DNA of 64,000 nt from NCBI GenBank assembly GCA_023415495.1, contig JAEZKK010000006.1:62001-126000 (forward strand), in the 5' to 3' direction. Shown here piece after piece: positions 16,240 to 25,060 of the stretch. The stretch's first letter is position 1. Each line of letters opens with the position of its first letter. The position numbers and the translations under genes are program-made. Source of the stretch: Bacteroidota bacterium (GTDB taxonomy: Bacteria > Bacteroidota > Bacteroidia > Bacteroidales > P3). The notes below the pieces were generated by a model. The model ran no database searches. It had not been told where the DNA came from and saw nothing but the letters and a program-made list of their open reading frames with translations.

Positions 16240-18012
16240 ATGGAAATGATAAACATAATAATAGATAATAATCCTGTAAAAGCAGAAAAAGGCGAAACTA
16301 TATTAAAAGTCGCTCGCAAAGCAGGTATTGATATTCCAACTCTATGTTACTACGAATTAGACGGAGTAAAACTTGAGAACCGTCCAGGTGGTTGCCGTGT
16401 TTGTGTTGTAGAAGTAGAGGGAAGAAGAAATTTAGCACCAGCATGTGCTACAGAAGTAACCGAAGGAATGGTTATTCATACTCATAGTCTAAGAGTAGTT
16501 AATGCTCGTAGAACAGTGCTTGAGATGATACTTTCTGACCACCCAACAGATTGTTTGATTTGCTCAAAGAGTGGTAATTGTGAGTTGCAAACCCTTTCTC
16601 AAACCTTAGGAGTAAGAGAAATCCCTTATCAAGGAGCTCAATCAACATACAGAAAAGATACTTCAGAGGCAATTATCCGTGATATTGATAAATGTGTAAT
16701 GTGTCGTCGTTGTGAAACAGTATGTAATGTTTGGCAATCAGTAGGAGCTCTATCTGCAGTAAACAGAGGTTTTGAAGCAGTAGTTGCAACAGCTTTTGAA
16801 CAAGACTTAGAAAAGAGTCCATGTACTTATTGCGGTCAATGTATTATGGCATGTCCAGTTGGAGCATTAAGCGAAGTTGATTCAACAAGAAGAGTAATCC
16901 AAGCAATATCTGACCCTAAGAAAACAGTAATAGTACAAACTGCACCAGCTGTGCGTGTAGCCTTAGGAGAAGAGTTCGGATACGAGCCAGGAACTATTGT
17001 AACAGGTAAAATGGCTGCAGCACTTAGAAAAATAGGTTTTGATTATATTTTTGATACCGACTTTGCAGCTGACCTTACTATCATGGAAGAAGGAACAGAA
17101 CTTCTTACACGTATCTCTAAGCATATGGCTGGGGACACTTCAGTAAGACTTCCTATTCTTACTTCATGTTGTCCAGGATGGGTGAATTTCTTTGAAGTAA
17201 ACTATCCAGATATGTTAGACGTACCTTCAACAGCAAAATCTCCTCAACAAATGTTTGGAGCTGTAGCTAAGAACTATTGGGCACAAAAACTTGGAATTGC
17301 AAGAGAAGATATGGTTGTAGTATCAATTATGCCATGTGTTGCTAAGAAGTACGAGTGTTCAAGAGATGAATTCAAAGAAAACGGAAATCCAGATGTTGAC
17401 TTTGCATTAACAACAAGGGAATTAGCACAATTGATTAAACAATTCAATATTGACTTCAATACCTTAGAAGAAACAGACTTTGATAAACCACTTGGTGAAT
17501 CAACAGGAGCTGGAGTAATTTTTGGAGTAACTGGAGGAGTAATCGAAGCAGCAACTCGTACAGCATACGAAATCTTTACTAAAAAAACCTTGCCAAAAAT
17601 CGACTTCACGGAATTAAGAGGATTGGAAGGAGTAAGAAGAGCAACAGTTGATTTTGACGGAACCCCAATCCATATCGGAATTGCACACGGACTTTCTAAT
17701 GCACGTAAACTATTAGATGAGGTACGTGATGGAAAATCAAACTTCCATGCAATTGAAGTTATGGCATGTCCAGGAGGATGTATTGGAGGAGCAGGTCAAC
17801 CATTCCACCACGGAGACTTCAGCATAATCGAAAAACGATTTGATGCAATTTACCGTGAGGATGCAGGAAAACCAATCCGTAAATCACACGAGAACCCTCA
17901 TATTATCGAATTGTACAAAGAGTGGTTAGGTGAGCCATGTGGAGAAATATCACATCACCTATTACATACCCACTATTTTGACAAATCAAAACAAATAGAA
18001 GTTGAAGGATAA
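16240..18012 (+). CDS. hndD: [FeFe] hydrogenase catalytic subunit
   Basis: Catalytic hydrogenase subunit that makes or oxidises H2. 590 residues: N-terminal [2Fe-2S] domain (C36, C52, C55, C69), the HxxxCxxCxxxxxC site (H101, C105, C108, C114), two [4Fe-4S] clusters (C152-C162 and C195-C205), then the H-cluster domain with L1 TSCCPGW (308-314), L2 MPCVAKK (364-370) and L3 ACPGGCIGGAG (509-519). A C-terminal small-subunit-like extension follows. All H-cluster cysteines are intact. The maturases HydE/F/G are not in this window. Starts 31 bp after hndC without a Shine-Dalgarno sequence, unlike the first two genes. Confidence 0.97.
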   Translation: MEMINIIIDNNPVKAEKGETILKVARKAGIDIPTLCYYELDGVKLENRPGGCRVCVVEVEGRRNLAPACATEVTEGMVIHTHSLRVVNARRTVLEMILSDHPTDCLICSKSGNCELQTLSQTLGVREIPYQGAQSTYRKDTSEAIIRDIDKCVMCRRCETVCNVWQSVGALSAVNRGFEAVVATAFEQDLEKSPCTYCGQCIMACPVGALSEVDSTRRVIQAISDPKKTVIVQTAPAVRVALGEEFGYEPGTIVTGKMAAALRKIGFDYIFDTDFAADLTIMEEGTELLTRISKHMAGDTSVRLPILTSCCPGWVNFFEVNYPDMLDVPSTAKSPQQMFGAVAKNYWAQKLGIAREDMVVVSIMPCVAKKYECSRDEFKENGNPDVDFALTTRELAQLIKQFNIDFNTLEETDFDKPLGESTGAGVIFGVTGGVIEAATRTAYEIFTKKTLPKIDFTELRGLEGVRRATVDFDGTPIHIGIAHGLSNARKLLDEVRDGKSNFHAIEVMACPGGCIGGAGQPFHHGDFSIIEKRFDAIYREDAGKPIRKSHENPHIIELYKEWLGEPCGEISHHLLHTHYFDKSKQIEVEG

Positions 18013-18026
18013 AAAAAATTAAAGCT

Positions 18027-18509
18027 ATGGCAAAAGTAAAATTAGCGGAAAGCAAGATAAATAAAATCAAGGAAATTTGTGCAAGCTTTGGTAATAAACC
18101 AGGCGAAGCAATAAATGTCCTTCATAAAGTACAGGGAGAATTTGGTTATCTTCCAGCAGAAGTACAAGAAGTAATAGCAAAGGAATTGAACGTATCAGTA
18201 GCACAAATCTACGGTATAGTAACTTTCTACTCTTTCTTCACTATGCTTCCAAAAGGAGAGTTCCCAATCTCAGTATGTACTGGAACAGCGTGCTATGTAC
18301 GTGGAGCAGAGAAAGTATTAGATGAATTCAAGAGAGAATTGAAAATAGCTGTAGGTCAAACTACAGATGACGGTAAATTCTCAATCAACTGCTTGCGTTG
18401 CGTAGGAGCATGTGGACTTGCTCCAGTTGTGCTGGTAGGAGAAAAAGTTTACGGACGAGTAACCCCAGACGGAGTAAGAGAAATTCTTAAAGAATATAAG
18501 GAGCAATAA
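18027..18509 (+). CDS. hndA: NAD(P)-linked hydrogenase NuoE-like subunit
   Basis: 160-residue thioredoxin-like [2Fe-2S] subunit of the NuoE/HndA/HydC family. Cluster ligands are expected at C84 and C89 (CTGTACY) and C125 and C129 (CLRCVGACG). It carries electrons between the flavin subunit and the hydrogenase. It is last in the operon, whereas in many hyd/hnd operons the NuoE-like gene is first. It begins 14 bp after hndD and is followed by a bidirectional terminator. Confidence 0.96.
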   Translation: MAKVKLAESKINKIKEICASFGNKPGEAINVLHKVQGEFGYLPAEVQEVIAKELNVSVAQIYGIVTFYSFFTMLPKGEFPISVCTGTACYVRGAEKVLDEFKRELKIAVGQTTDDGKFSINCLRCVGACGLAPVVLVGEKVYGRVTPDGVREILKEYKEQ

Positions 18510-18529
18510 ACCAATTGCAAACTAATAAC

Positions 18530-18566
18530 AAAAAAGGATACTGATTAATTTCGGTATCCTTTTTTA
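18530..18566. terminator. Bidirectional terminator between hydrogenase and glycosyltransferase operons
   Basis: AAAAAAGGATAC (18530-18541) pairs with GTATCCTTTTTT (18554-18565) around a 12-nt loop. It has A-tract and T-tract sides, so it can stop transcription from both convergent operons. It overlaps the last codons of the minus-strand glycosyltransferase. Confidence 0.85.
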
Positions 18567-19738
18567 TTTGTCTCAACAGCCTCATTAAGTATTTCTTCCA
18601 ATTTATTTACAGTAGTTTGCCAACAGTAATTTTCTTTTACAAATCTATTCCCGTTTTCTGCTATTTGAATAGAGAGTTCTTTGTCTTTTATAAGGTTGTT
18701 TATATGTCCTGCAAATTCTTTTGGAGTATTTCCAATCAGAATTTCTTTATCTGGAGTAGCTTTTAGTGCATCTCCTGCAAGAGAGGAAGTAATACAAGGT
18801 AGATTCATAGCCATTGCTTCTAATAGTTTATTCTGAAGTCCTGTACCAATTAGCATTGGGGCTATAAATATTTTACTTTTTTCATAATACTCCTTCATAT
18901 CATCTACCCAGCCAGTAATAATTACCATATCGTTTTGTAGTTTAAGTAAAGATTTCTTTGGATTTGCTCCCGCTATTACAACCCTTGCCTGAGGGTTGAT
19001 TTCCCATACTAATGGCATAACTTCCTTGATTAAATACTCAGCTGCTACTACGTTTGGTTGATAAGACATCCCCCCAGAAAAGATTATATCATATTCCTTG
19101 TTAAACTGCTTTTTATAATTGAAATAAGATTCATCAACTCCATTAGGGATTATCTCTATCTCATTATTTCTTGTGTGTTTGATTTCTTTTCTATCTTCCT
19201 CAACAATTATTGTAAGTTTGTCAAATCTATCAAACATCCTCCTTTCTTCTCTTCTTAAAAGTATGGCTTCTATTTTGTAAAGTAAGCTTTTAGGAAAAAT
19301 ACTTTTGGATGCTCTCCTGTCCATATTTGTCGATAATGCGTCCTGGAAGTCCAAAACACAAGGATAATCTTTTGACCAATAGCTTGAGGTTCTTACAAAT
19401 TGATTATAAATCACATCAGGATTAATTGTTTTGCAGTAGTCTTTAAATTCCTTAATGTTCTTTGGGTGTGTATAGTACCCACATTGGAAAGGTCTTAGCG
19501 TAATCATACTCCTAATCATTCCAAGTATTGAATTTTTAGTATTAAATCCAGATACATGAACATCATCAACAATCTTACTAAGTTCTTCTATAATTTGAGT
19601 TTTGAATGGACGGTTATTTAAGCAAAACAAGTAAACACTATTATTCTTACTGAGCTCTCTTAGTTGGTAGTAGGCTCTTAGTTTGTCTCCTTTATCAAGA
19701 GGGTAGGGCGGTCGTGATAGTACAACTAATATCTTCAT
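18545..19738 (-). CDS. Glycosyltransferase, GT4-like
   Basis: 397-residue predicted cytoplasmic GT-B glycosyltransferase. The N-terminal Rossmann domain starts MKILVVLSRPPYPLDKGDK (sugar-acceptor side). The C-terminal domain carries GTGLQNKLLEAMAMNLPC followed by the EILIG segment, typical of the nucleotide-sugar site of family GT4. It overlaps the upstream glycosyltransferase by 4 bp, suggesting translational coupling. Probable role in surface polysaccharide or LPS synthesis; the sugar is unknown. Confidence 0.88.
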   Translation of the reverse strand: MKILVVLSRPPYPLDKGDKLRAYYQLRELSKNNSVYLFCLNNRPFKTQIIEELSKIVDDVHVSGFNTKNSILGMIRSMITLRPFQCGYYTHPKNIKEFKDYCKTINPDVIYNQFVRTSSYWSKDYPCVLDFQDALSTNMDRRASKSIFPKSLLYKIEAILLRREERRMFDRFDKLTIIVEEDRKEIKHTRNNEIEIIPNGVDESYFNYKKQFNKEYDIIFSGGMSYQPNVVAAEYLIKEVMPLVWEINPQARVVIAGANPKKSLLKLQNDMVIITGWVDDMKEYYEKSKIFIAPMLIGTGLQNKLLEAMAMNLPCITSSLAGDALKATPDKEILIGNTPKEFAGHINNLIKDKELSIQIAENGNRFVKENYCWQTTVNKLEEILNEAVETNKKGYRN

Positions 19739-20925
19739 AATTCAGTATATAAATCGACTAATTCGTTAGCAATTGCGTTAGTATTATATTTTTCTTTTAT
19801 TAATTGATAAGCGTTTCTCCCGATTATAGCGGAGAATTCTTTATCTCTTAAACATTTATCAATAGCCAGAGCAAATTCCTCAGGGCTATTAGCTATAACT
19901 ATATTTTTCTCGTTTTCGTATAAAATTCCTTCGGCGGCTATGGATGTTGCTATAACACATTTACCAATAGACATAGCCTCGATTATCTTTATTCTAATGC
20001 CAGAGCCTGAGAGTAAGGGCGTCACCATAATATTCTTCGAGGTCATAAATCTAACACTGTCTGGAACCTCACCGTAAATAAAAATATCCTTTTTCTCCAA
20101 GTCTAATAACCAATTAGGCATTGCTCTACCTGCGAAATAAGCTTTGAGCTCAGGAGTTTTCGCTTTAGCTAAATCCCAAACCTCGTCGATAAACCACTTA
20201 ATGCCTTGTTCGTTAGGAATCCAATTCATCGAGCCAATATGGAAAATACTATTCTCCTCTACTTCTTGGTCATCGATAATATCTGCCTTCTCTATCCCCA
20301 CAGGAACTCCCTTGCATGGTTTGTTTAAACCGTTTTGAATAAAATAATCCTCATCAACCTTTGTTACAGGATATACCCCATCGAAATTGTTTATCTCTCT
20401 CAATTCAAAGCCTTTCAATGTTGTTGCAAGGTGTTTAATATAAAGTTTTTTTATTGGATTCTTAGTGTTTTGAGCTGTTCTTTCCCAAATTAAATGTTCT
20501 ACATTAGGAGCTCGCAATACGAGTTTTGCATTAGAATACTTCTTAATAATAGGGATATAGGAAGCAAGGAATACACTTTCAAATTGTATGAAATCAAACT
20601 CTTCTTCTCTTAATAAGTTTTTCAGCTTATTACTCATTTCTTTATTAAAAAATCTATGCGCAATATAGCTTTTGTTTTTTAAAAGGCAAATAATCGCATC
20701 CAAAGCATTTGCTTTTAAATCAATAGGTATTGTTTCAAAACCTGTGTTTTCAACATAATCCTTAGGCAAATCCTCTACCCTGCAAGGGTGCTTATAAGAA
20801 TTGAAGGCAATAACCTTAACCTTATGATTATTATTTAATAGACCTATTGTCAAACTATGCATCCCCATCGAGCCTCCATCAATGGGAGGATAAGGAGGTT
20901 TATAGCAAAGTTGTAGTATTTTCAT
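19735..20925 (-). CDS. Glycosyltransferase, GT4-like
   Basis: 396-residue GT-B glycosyltransferase, paralogous in layout to its downstream neighbour. N terminus MKILQLCYKPPYPPIDGG with the glycine-rich acceptor loop. C-terminal motif GSGIRIKIIEAMSIGKCVIA, typical of GT4 donor binding. It overlaps the next gene by 4 bp and starts 10 bp after the LptF/G-like permease, so the three minus-strand genes form one operon. The sugar specificity cannot be read from the sequence. Confidence 0.88.
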   Translation of the reverse strand: MKILQLCYKPPYPPIDGGSMGMHSLTIGLLNNNHKVKVIAFNSYKHPCRVEDLPKDYVENTGFETIPIDLKANALDAIICLLKNKSYIAHRFFNKEMSNKLKNLLREEEFDFIQFESVFLASYIPIIKKYSNAKLVLRAPNVEHLIWERTAQNTKNPIKKLYIKHLATTLKGFELREINNFDGVYPVTKVDEDYFIQNGLNKPCKGVPVGIEKADIIDDQEVEENSIFHIGSMNWIPNEQGIKWFIDEVWDLAKAKTPELKAYFAGRAMPNWLLDLEKKDIFIYGEVPDSVRFMTSKNIMVTPLLSGSGIRIKIIEAMSIGKCVIATSIAAEGILYENEKNIVIANSPEEFALAIDKCLRDKEFSAIIGRNAYQLIKEKYNTNAIANELVDLYTEL

Positions 20926-20935
20926 TATCTTAATT

Positions 20936-22369
20936 CTATTGTTTTTTATTAATTATACTTTTAACCCATAAGCCAAGCTTTCGGAAAATTCTTTCCCAGC
21001 CCTCAGAGCTCATAATTGCTGAGTCTGAAGTCGCTTTGATTGTAAGGAATAACCCTATTGCAAGAAATACAAAGCTTGATAGCCACATTCCAAAAAAGCT
21101 TGTTAAAGATGTTTTGGCAGCATTTTCCCCAATCATACTTAATATATAATAGAGGATAAAACTTACTACAGAAATTACCACAGGAAGTCCTAACCCTCCT
21201 TTTCTAATTATTGCTCCAAGAGGTGCTCCAATAAAGAAAAGGATAAGACAGGCAAGACTTAGTGTGAATTTTCTATGCCACTCTATTTTATGAGAAGTAA
21301 TTAAATTCTTATCTGATTCGTTTTTGCTCTTTAGTATCTCAATATCTCCTTTGGCAGTACGGAATCTTGAGGCTATCTTATTATTTATTCTTTTCTTTAC
21401 TCTATCCTCTAACCCCTCTTTTTTAGAATAGAAGTTTGATTGGATATCTAATTGGCTTTCTTGCAAAATAGTGTCATTATTTATCCTAATCTTCGATTGA
21501 ACTGATTTGAGTATAACTTTTTTAAAAGCAAGATTGTCCTTCTCCATTGTGTCTATATTTCTTTGGAGTTGAACAATATTCATAGTCTTATAATGTCCCG
21601 AGTATCTGTCCTCATCGGTCTTGGTATATCCAAAATTAGAAATATCGAAACGTATAATCTGTTCTGAGAAATAAAGTCTAAGTAAAGGGCTTTTATAGAA
21701 ATTCTCATTATCACTGCTTTCATCAAACGAATAACCATCATAGAGATGAAAAACAAGAGTATTCCCATTATCCTGACTAAACATCTGACCTCTTTTAGCG
21801 TATGTTGTGCTAATATTTCCCATATCCTTACTATGGTCGAATATCATTATATCACTAAGATTTTCTCCCTTTTTGTCTTTAGCTCCAACCCTAATCACAT
21901 AATTGTCGATATCGGAGAAATACTCATTAGGTCTAATATTAATAGTAGGCTTTTTAGTGTTTATCTCATAGAGAATTGTTCTCATCTTCTTTGTAGCTAT
22001 AGGGATATAGTTATTAGAGAAGAAGAATGCAAAACCAGAGATAAGAGTTGTGTAAATAATTAAAGGTCTAAGTATCCTCCAAAGTGATATTCCGGAGGAT
22101 TTCATCGCAACAAGCTCATATCTTTCCCCAAAATTGCCAAGAGTCATAATTGAAGCTAAAAGAATTGCTAAGGGCAATGCCATTGGAACAAGAGTTGCCG
22201 CAATATACCATAGCAATTCCAATATTACCATTGTTTCTAACCCTTTGCCAATTATTTTATCCAATTGTTTGAATAGGAATTGCAATAACAAAACAAATTC
22301 TGCAATAGAAAATGTTAGTAATAAGGGTCCTTGAAAGGATTTTATAACAAGTAAATCGAGTTTCTTCAC
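20936..22369 (-). CDS. LptF/LptG family permease (YjgP/YjgQ)
   Basis: 477-residue inner-membrane protein of the LptF/G family, the permease component that extracts LPS for transport to the outer membrane. It has the expected layout: three N-terminal spans (from LLLTFSIAEFVLLLQFLF; LPLAILLASIMTLGNFGE between), a large periplasmic beta-jellyroll region with a long insertion of charged sequence, and three C-terminal spans. The motif LASIMTLGNFGERYELVAMKSSG is split here as LASIMTLGNFGE then RYELVAMKSSG and is family-typical. First gene of an operon with two glycosyltransferases. Confidence 0.92.
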   Translation of the reverse strand: MKKLDLLVIKSFQGPLLLTFSIAEFVLLLQFLFKQLDKIIGKGLETMVILELLWYIAATLVPMALPLAILLASIMTLGNFGERYELVAMKSSGISLWRILRPLIIYTTLISGFAFFFSNNYIPIATKKMRTILYEINTKKPTINIRPNEYFSDIDNYVIRVGAKDKKGENLSDIMIFDHSKDMGNISTTYAKRGQMFSQDNGNTLVFHLYDGYSFDESSDNENFYKSPLLRLYFSEQIIRFDISNFGYTKTDEDRYSGHYKTMNIVQLQRNIDTMEKDNLAFKKVILKSVQSKIRINNDTILQESQLDIQSNFYSKKEGLEDRVKKRINNKIASRFRTAKGDIEILKSKNESDKNLITSHKIEWHRKFTLSLACLILFFIGAPLGAIIRKGGLGLPVVISVVSFILYYILSMIGENAAKTSLTSFFGMWLSSFVFLAIGLFLTIKATSDSAIMSSEGWERIFRKLGLWVKSIINKKQ

Positions 22370-22392
22370 CTTAGGAATTTAGATTTTGGATA

Positions 22393-22401
22393 GCAAAATT
22401 A
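22393..22401 (-). promoter_or_regulatory. -7 box for the LptF/G-glycosyltransferase operon
   Basis: On the minus strand the sequence reads TAATTTTGC, matching TAnnTTTGC, 24 bp upstream of the ATG. No convincing -33 TTTG. It is divergent from the peptidase promoter. Confidence 0.5.
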
Positions 22402-22423
22402 CTAATAATTCGGCTTTTATTTG

Positions 22424-22432
22424 TATTTTTGC
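22424..22432 (+). promoter_or_regulatory. -7 box for the M49 peptidase gene
   Basis: TATTTTTGC matches TAnnTTTGC and stands 31 bp before the ATG. The -33 region is weak. Confidence 0.5.
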
Positions 22433-22463
22433 TCCTAATTAATAACAAATTATAAAGTAAAAG

Positions 22464-24521
22464 ATGAAAAAACTAATGATTCTTACATCAATTGCGTTGT
22501 CTTTAATGCTTAGTCCAGAGATAACTAAAGCACAGAAATCACAGAACCCAGACCAAGGGTTTAAATATCTTATCGATGAGTTCGCAGATATTAAAGTTAT
22601 GCGTTACCAAGTTCATGGCTGGGAAGAATTGACATTACAACAAAAGGAATATCTATATTATTTATCAGAAGCAGCAAAATGCGGTAGAGATATACTTTGG
22701 GATCAGAATTACAAATACAACCTAACAGTTAGAAGAACTCTTGAAAACATATTATCGACCTATAGTGGGAAAAAACAAGGAGAACAATGGGATAAATTTG
22801 TTCTTTATACCAAAAGAGTCTTCTTCTCAAATGGAATCCACCACCACTATGCAGAAGATAAGATAATGCCTGAATTTACTAAGGCTTATTTTGGAGAATT
22901 AATTGCTAAATCAAATCAAAAAGGATTCCCAACTCTTAAAGGAGAAGCGATTAAGGCTTTTAAACCAAGGGTAGAGGATATTATCTTTAATCCAAATATT
23001 GCACCACTGCGTAAGGAAACCGATAAGCAAAAGGATATTATTGCAAATTCATCAGTTAACTTCTACGAAAACCTTACAAGAGCAGAGGTTGAGAACTACT
23101 ATTCTAAAATCCAAAGTCCAAACCCTCAAAGACCTTGGTCGATAGGGATTAACTCTAAGATTATTAAAGAAAACGGAGAGATAAAAGAAAAGATATATTC
23201 ATTAAATGGTATGTATAAAGAAGCGATTAAAGAAATAGTTTATTGGTTAGAGAAAGCTAATAAGGTTGCTGAGAATGATGTTCAAAAAGAATATACAAAG
23301 CTATTAATAGAGTATTATCGCACTGGAGATTTGCAGACATGGGATGATTATAATGTTGCATGGGCAAAGGATACTCAATCTCAAATAGATTTTGTAAATG
23401 GATTTATTGAAAACTATGGAGATCCTCTTGGAATGAAATCTACTTGGGAAGCTGTGGTTAACTTCAAGGATTTGGAAGCTACTAAGCGTACAGAGATAAT
23501 TAGCGAGAATGCACAATGGTTCGAGGATAATTCTCCTGTAGATCCTAATTACAAGAAAAAAGAAGTAAAAGGGGTTAGTGCGAAGGTTATTAATGCAGTA
23601 ATGTTAGGTGGAGACTGTTATCCAACTCCTCCAATTGGGATTAATCTTCCTAATGCAGATTGGATTCGTAAAGAATACGGTTCTAAATCAGTAACTATTG
23701 CAAACCTAAGCTCTGCATACGACAAAGCAGCATTGGAATCTCCAAAAGGAGCATTGCAAGAGTTTGCTTTCGATGAGTTGGAAATAGATAGAGCTAAGAA
23801 ATACGGAGCCTTAGCAGGGGATTTACATACCGACTTACACGAATGTCTTGGTCATGGTTCAGGACAATTATTAGAGGGTACTTCTCCTGGAGCATTGGCT
23901 GACTACTCCTCATCACTTGAAGAAGCAAGAGCTGATTTATTTGCACTTTATTATGTTATGGATCCAATTATGGTTGAATTAGGACTAATCCCAAGCCAGG
24001 AAGTTGGAATGGCTGAGTATGATTCTTATATTAGAAATGGACTACTTGTTCAATATGCAAGAATAGAGTTTGGAAAAACAGTAACTCAAGCTCATATGCA
24101 AGCAAGAAAACTTATTTCTACCTTTGCTTATGAAAGAGGTAAGGGTGATAATGTAATAGAAAAGATTCAAAAAGGAGGGAAAACCTATTTCAAAATCAAT
24201 GACCATAATCGTTTAAGAGATATATTCGGAGAGTTATTAGCGATGATTCAAGAGATTAAGTCAACTGGTAATTACGATAAAGGAAAAGAATTAATCGAAA
24301 CCTATGCAGTAAATATTGACCCTGTCCTTCACCAAGAAATCTTAGATAGATATAAGAAGCTAAACCTAAAACCATACGGAGGATTTGTAAATCCAGAGAT
24401 TACACCTATTGCAAACAAAGAAGGAAAGGTAATAGATTATAAGGTAAGCTATCCAACAGATTTCTTATTACAGCACCTTAAATACGGAAAGAACTATTCA
24501 TTCTTACCACACGTAAACTAA
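22464..24521 (+). CDS. Zinc dipeptidyl-peptidase of the M49 (DPP III) family
   Basis: 685-residue exported metallopeptidase that releases dipeptides from peptide N termini. A signal peptide occupies about residues 1-23. The M49 zinc motif HExxGH appears as HECLGH at 459-464, and the second zinc-ligand motif EEARAD at 486-491. Bacteroidetes members are often misannotated as dihydrofolate reductase. It is a single-gene unit with its own promoter, followed by a terminator at 24599. Role in peptide catabolism is inferred. Confidence 0.9.
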   Translation: MKKLMILTSIALSLMLSPEITKAQKSQNPDQGFKYLIDEFADIKVMRYQVHGWEELTLQQKEYLYYLSEAAKCGRDILWDQNYKYNLTVRRTLENILSTYSGKKQGEQWDKFVLYTKRVFFSNGIHHHYAEDKIMPEFTKAYFGELIAKSNQKGFPTLKGEAIKAFKPRVEDIIFNPNIAPLRKETDKQKDIIANSSVNFYENLTRAEVENYYSKIQSPNPQRPWSIGINSKIIKENGEIKEKIYSLNGMYKEAIKEIVYWLEKANKVAENDVQKEYTKLLIEYYRTGDLQTWDDYNVAWAKDTQSQIDFVNGFIENYGDPLGMKSTWEAVVNFKDLEATKRTEIISENAQWFEDNSPVDPNYKKKEVKGVSAKVINAVMLGGDCYPTPPIGINLPNADWIRKEYGSKSVTIANLSSAYDKAALESPKGALQEFAFDELEIDRAKKYGALAGDLHTDLHECLGHGSGQLLEGTSPGALADYSSSLEEARADLFALYYVMDPIMVELGLIPSQEVGMAEYDSYIRNGLLVQYARIEFGKTVTQAHMQARKLISTFAYERGKGDNVIEKIQKGGKTYFKINDHNRLRDIFGELLAMIQEIKSTGNYDKGKELIETYAVNIDPVLHQEILDRYKKLNLKPYGGFVNPEITPIANKEGKVIDYKVSYPTDFLLQHLKYGKNYSFLPHVN

Positions 24522-24580
24522 GAGTGAAAAGCTAAGAGTGAAAAGTGAAAAACTAAAAGTGATGAGTGAAAAGTGAAGAT
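24522..24580 (+). repeat. Degenerate AGTGAAAAG short repeats
   Basis: A run of near-tandem 9-11 bp units related to GAGTGAAAAG directly follows the peptidase stop. All lie on one strand and have no secondary structure. Such slippage-type runs are common after genes in AT-rich Bacteroidetes; no function is evident. Confidence 0.6.
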
Positions 24581-24598
24581 TGGGTAGTAAATAATTTT

Positions 24599-24635
24599 AA
24601 AAGAGAACAGTAAAATCAAACTGTTCTCTTTTTTT
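24599..24635 (+). terminator. Terminator of the M49 peptidase gene
   Basis: AAAAGAGAACAG (24599-24610) pairs exactly with CTGTTCTCTTTT (24621-24632), with one further T-A pair inside, and a seven-T run follows. Confidence 0.9.
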
Positions 24636-24685
24636 ATGCCATAAAATCCCAGCAAAATCAAAGAATAAACTAATAAAGTCAAACA

Positions 24686-24850
24686 TCAAACTATTTAAAC
24701 TTGATTTAGATGTGCAATTCATGGCATGAATTAGTCGAAATCATGCCATGAAAACATCAACATCATGCCATGATTCTGACAACATCATGCCATGATTCCA
24801 ATAACATCATGCCATGATGTTGAGATCGAAGTCAAATTAAAATAGTTTGA
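24686..24850. repeat. Family-2 palindrome-array element, copy B
   Basis: Five copies of CATGSCATG are centred at 24724, 24746, 24768, 24790 and 24812, exactly 22 bp apart. The first has central G, the rest central C; several extend to ATCATGCCATGAT. The outer flanks TCAAACTATTT (24686-24696) and AAATAGTTTGA (24840-24850) are inverted repeats whose midpoint is the central base of copy 3, so the whole 165 bp is one interrupted palindrome. Positions relative to the centre are shared with element C at 40.0 kb. Confidence 0.85.
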
Positions 24851-24925
24851 AACAATAATTAATTAGATTAAAGTCCAATATAGATACATTAAATTCAAAG
24901 AAAAAATCAATAATTTCATCAAAAA

Positions 24926-24958
24926 CTTGCAATATCAAAAATAAAACATTATATTTGC
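24926..24958 (+). promoter_or_regulatory. Promoter of the frameshifted secreted-protein gene
   Basis: CTTG (TTG at 24927-24929) and TATATTTGC (24950-24958) with a 20-bp spacer. About 100 bp upstream of the ATG at 25061. Confidence 0.75.
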
Positions 24959-25060
24959 ACCCAAGAATACGTCTGAAAATTTAGAGGTATTTGTAAAGTT
25001 TGTAATTATCATATAAGGGAAACCATAAAACAATATAATTATTAATTAAAAAACAAGGCG

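Larger units (their letters stand above)
24522..25060. other. 539-bp intergenic region
   Basis: Contains the short GTGAAAAG repeats, a terminator (24599-24635), the family-2 palindrome-array element B (24686-24850), and the promoter of the next gene (24926-24958). No further coding sequence is seen. Confidence 0.8.

Noticed and set aside
24522..24580. GTGAAAAG repeat run as a regulatory array
   Set aside because: Unit length and spacing vary and no symmetry is present; simple slippage explains it.
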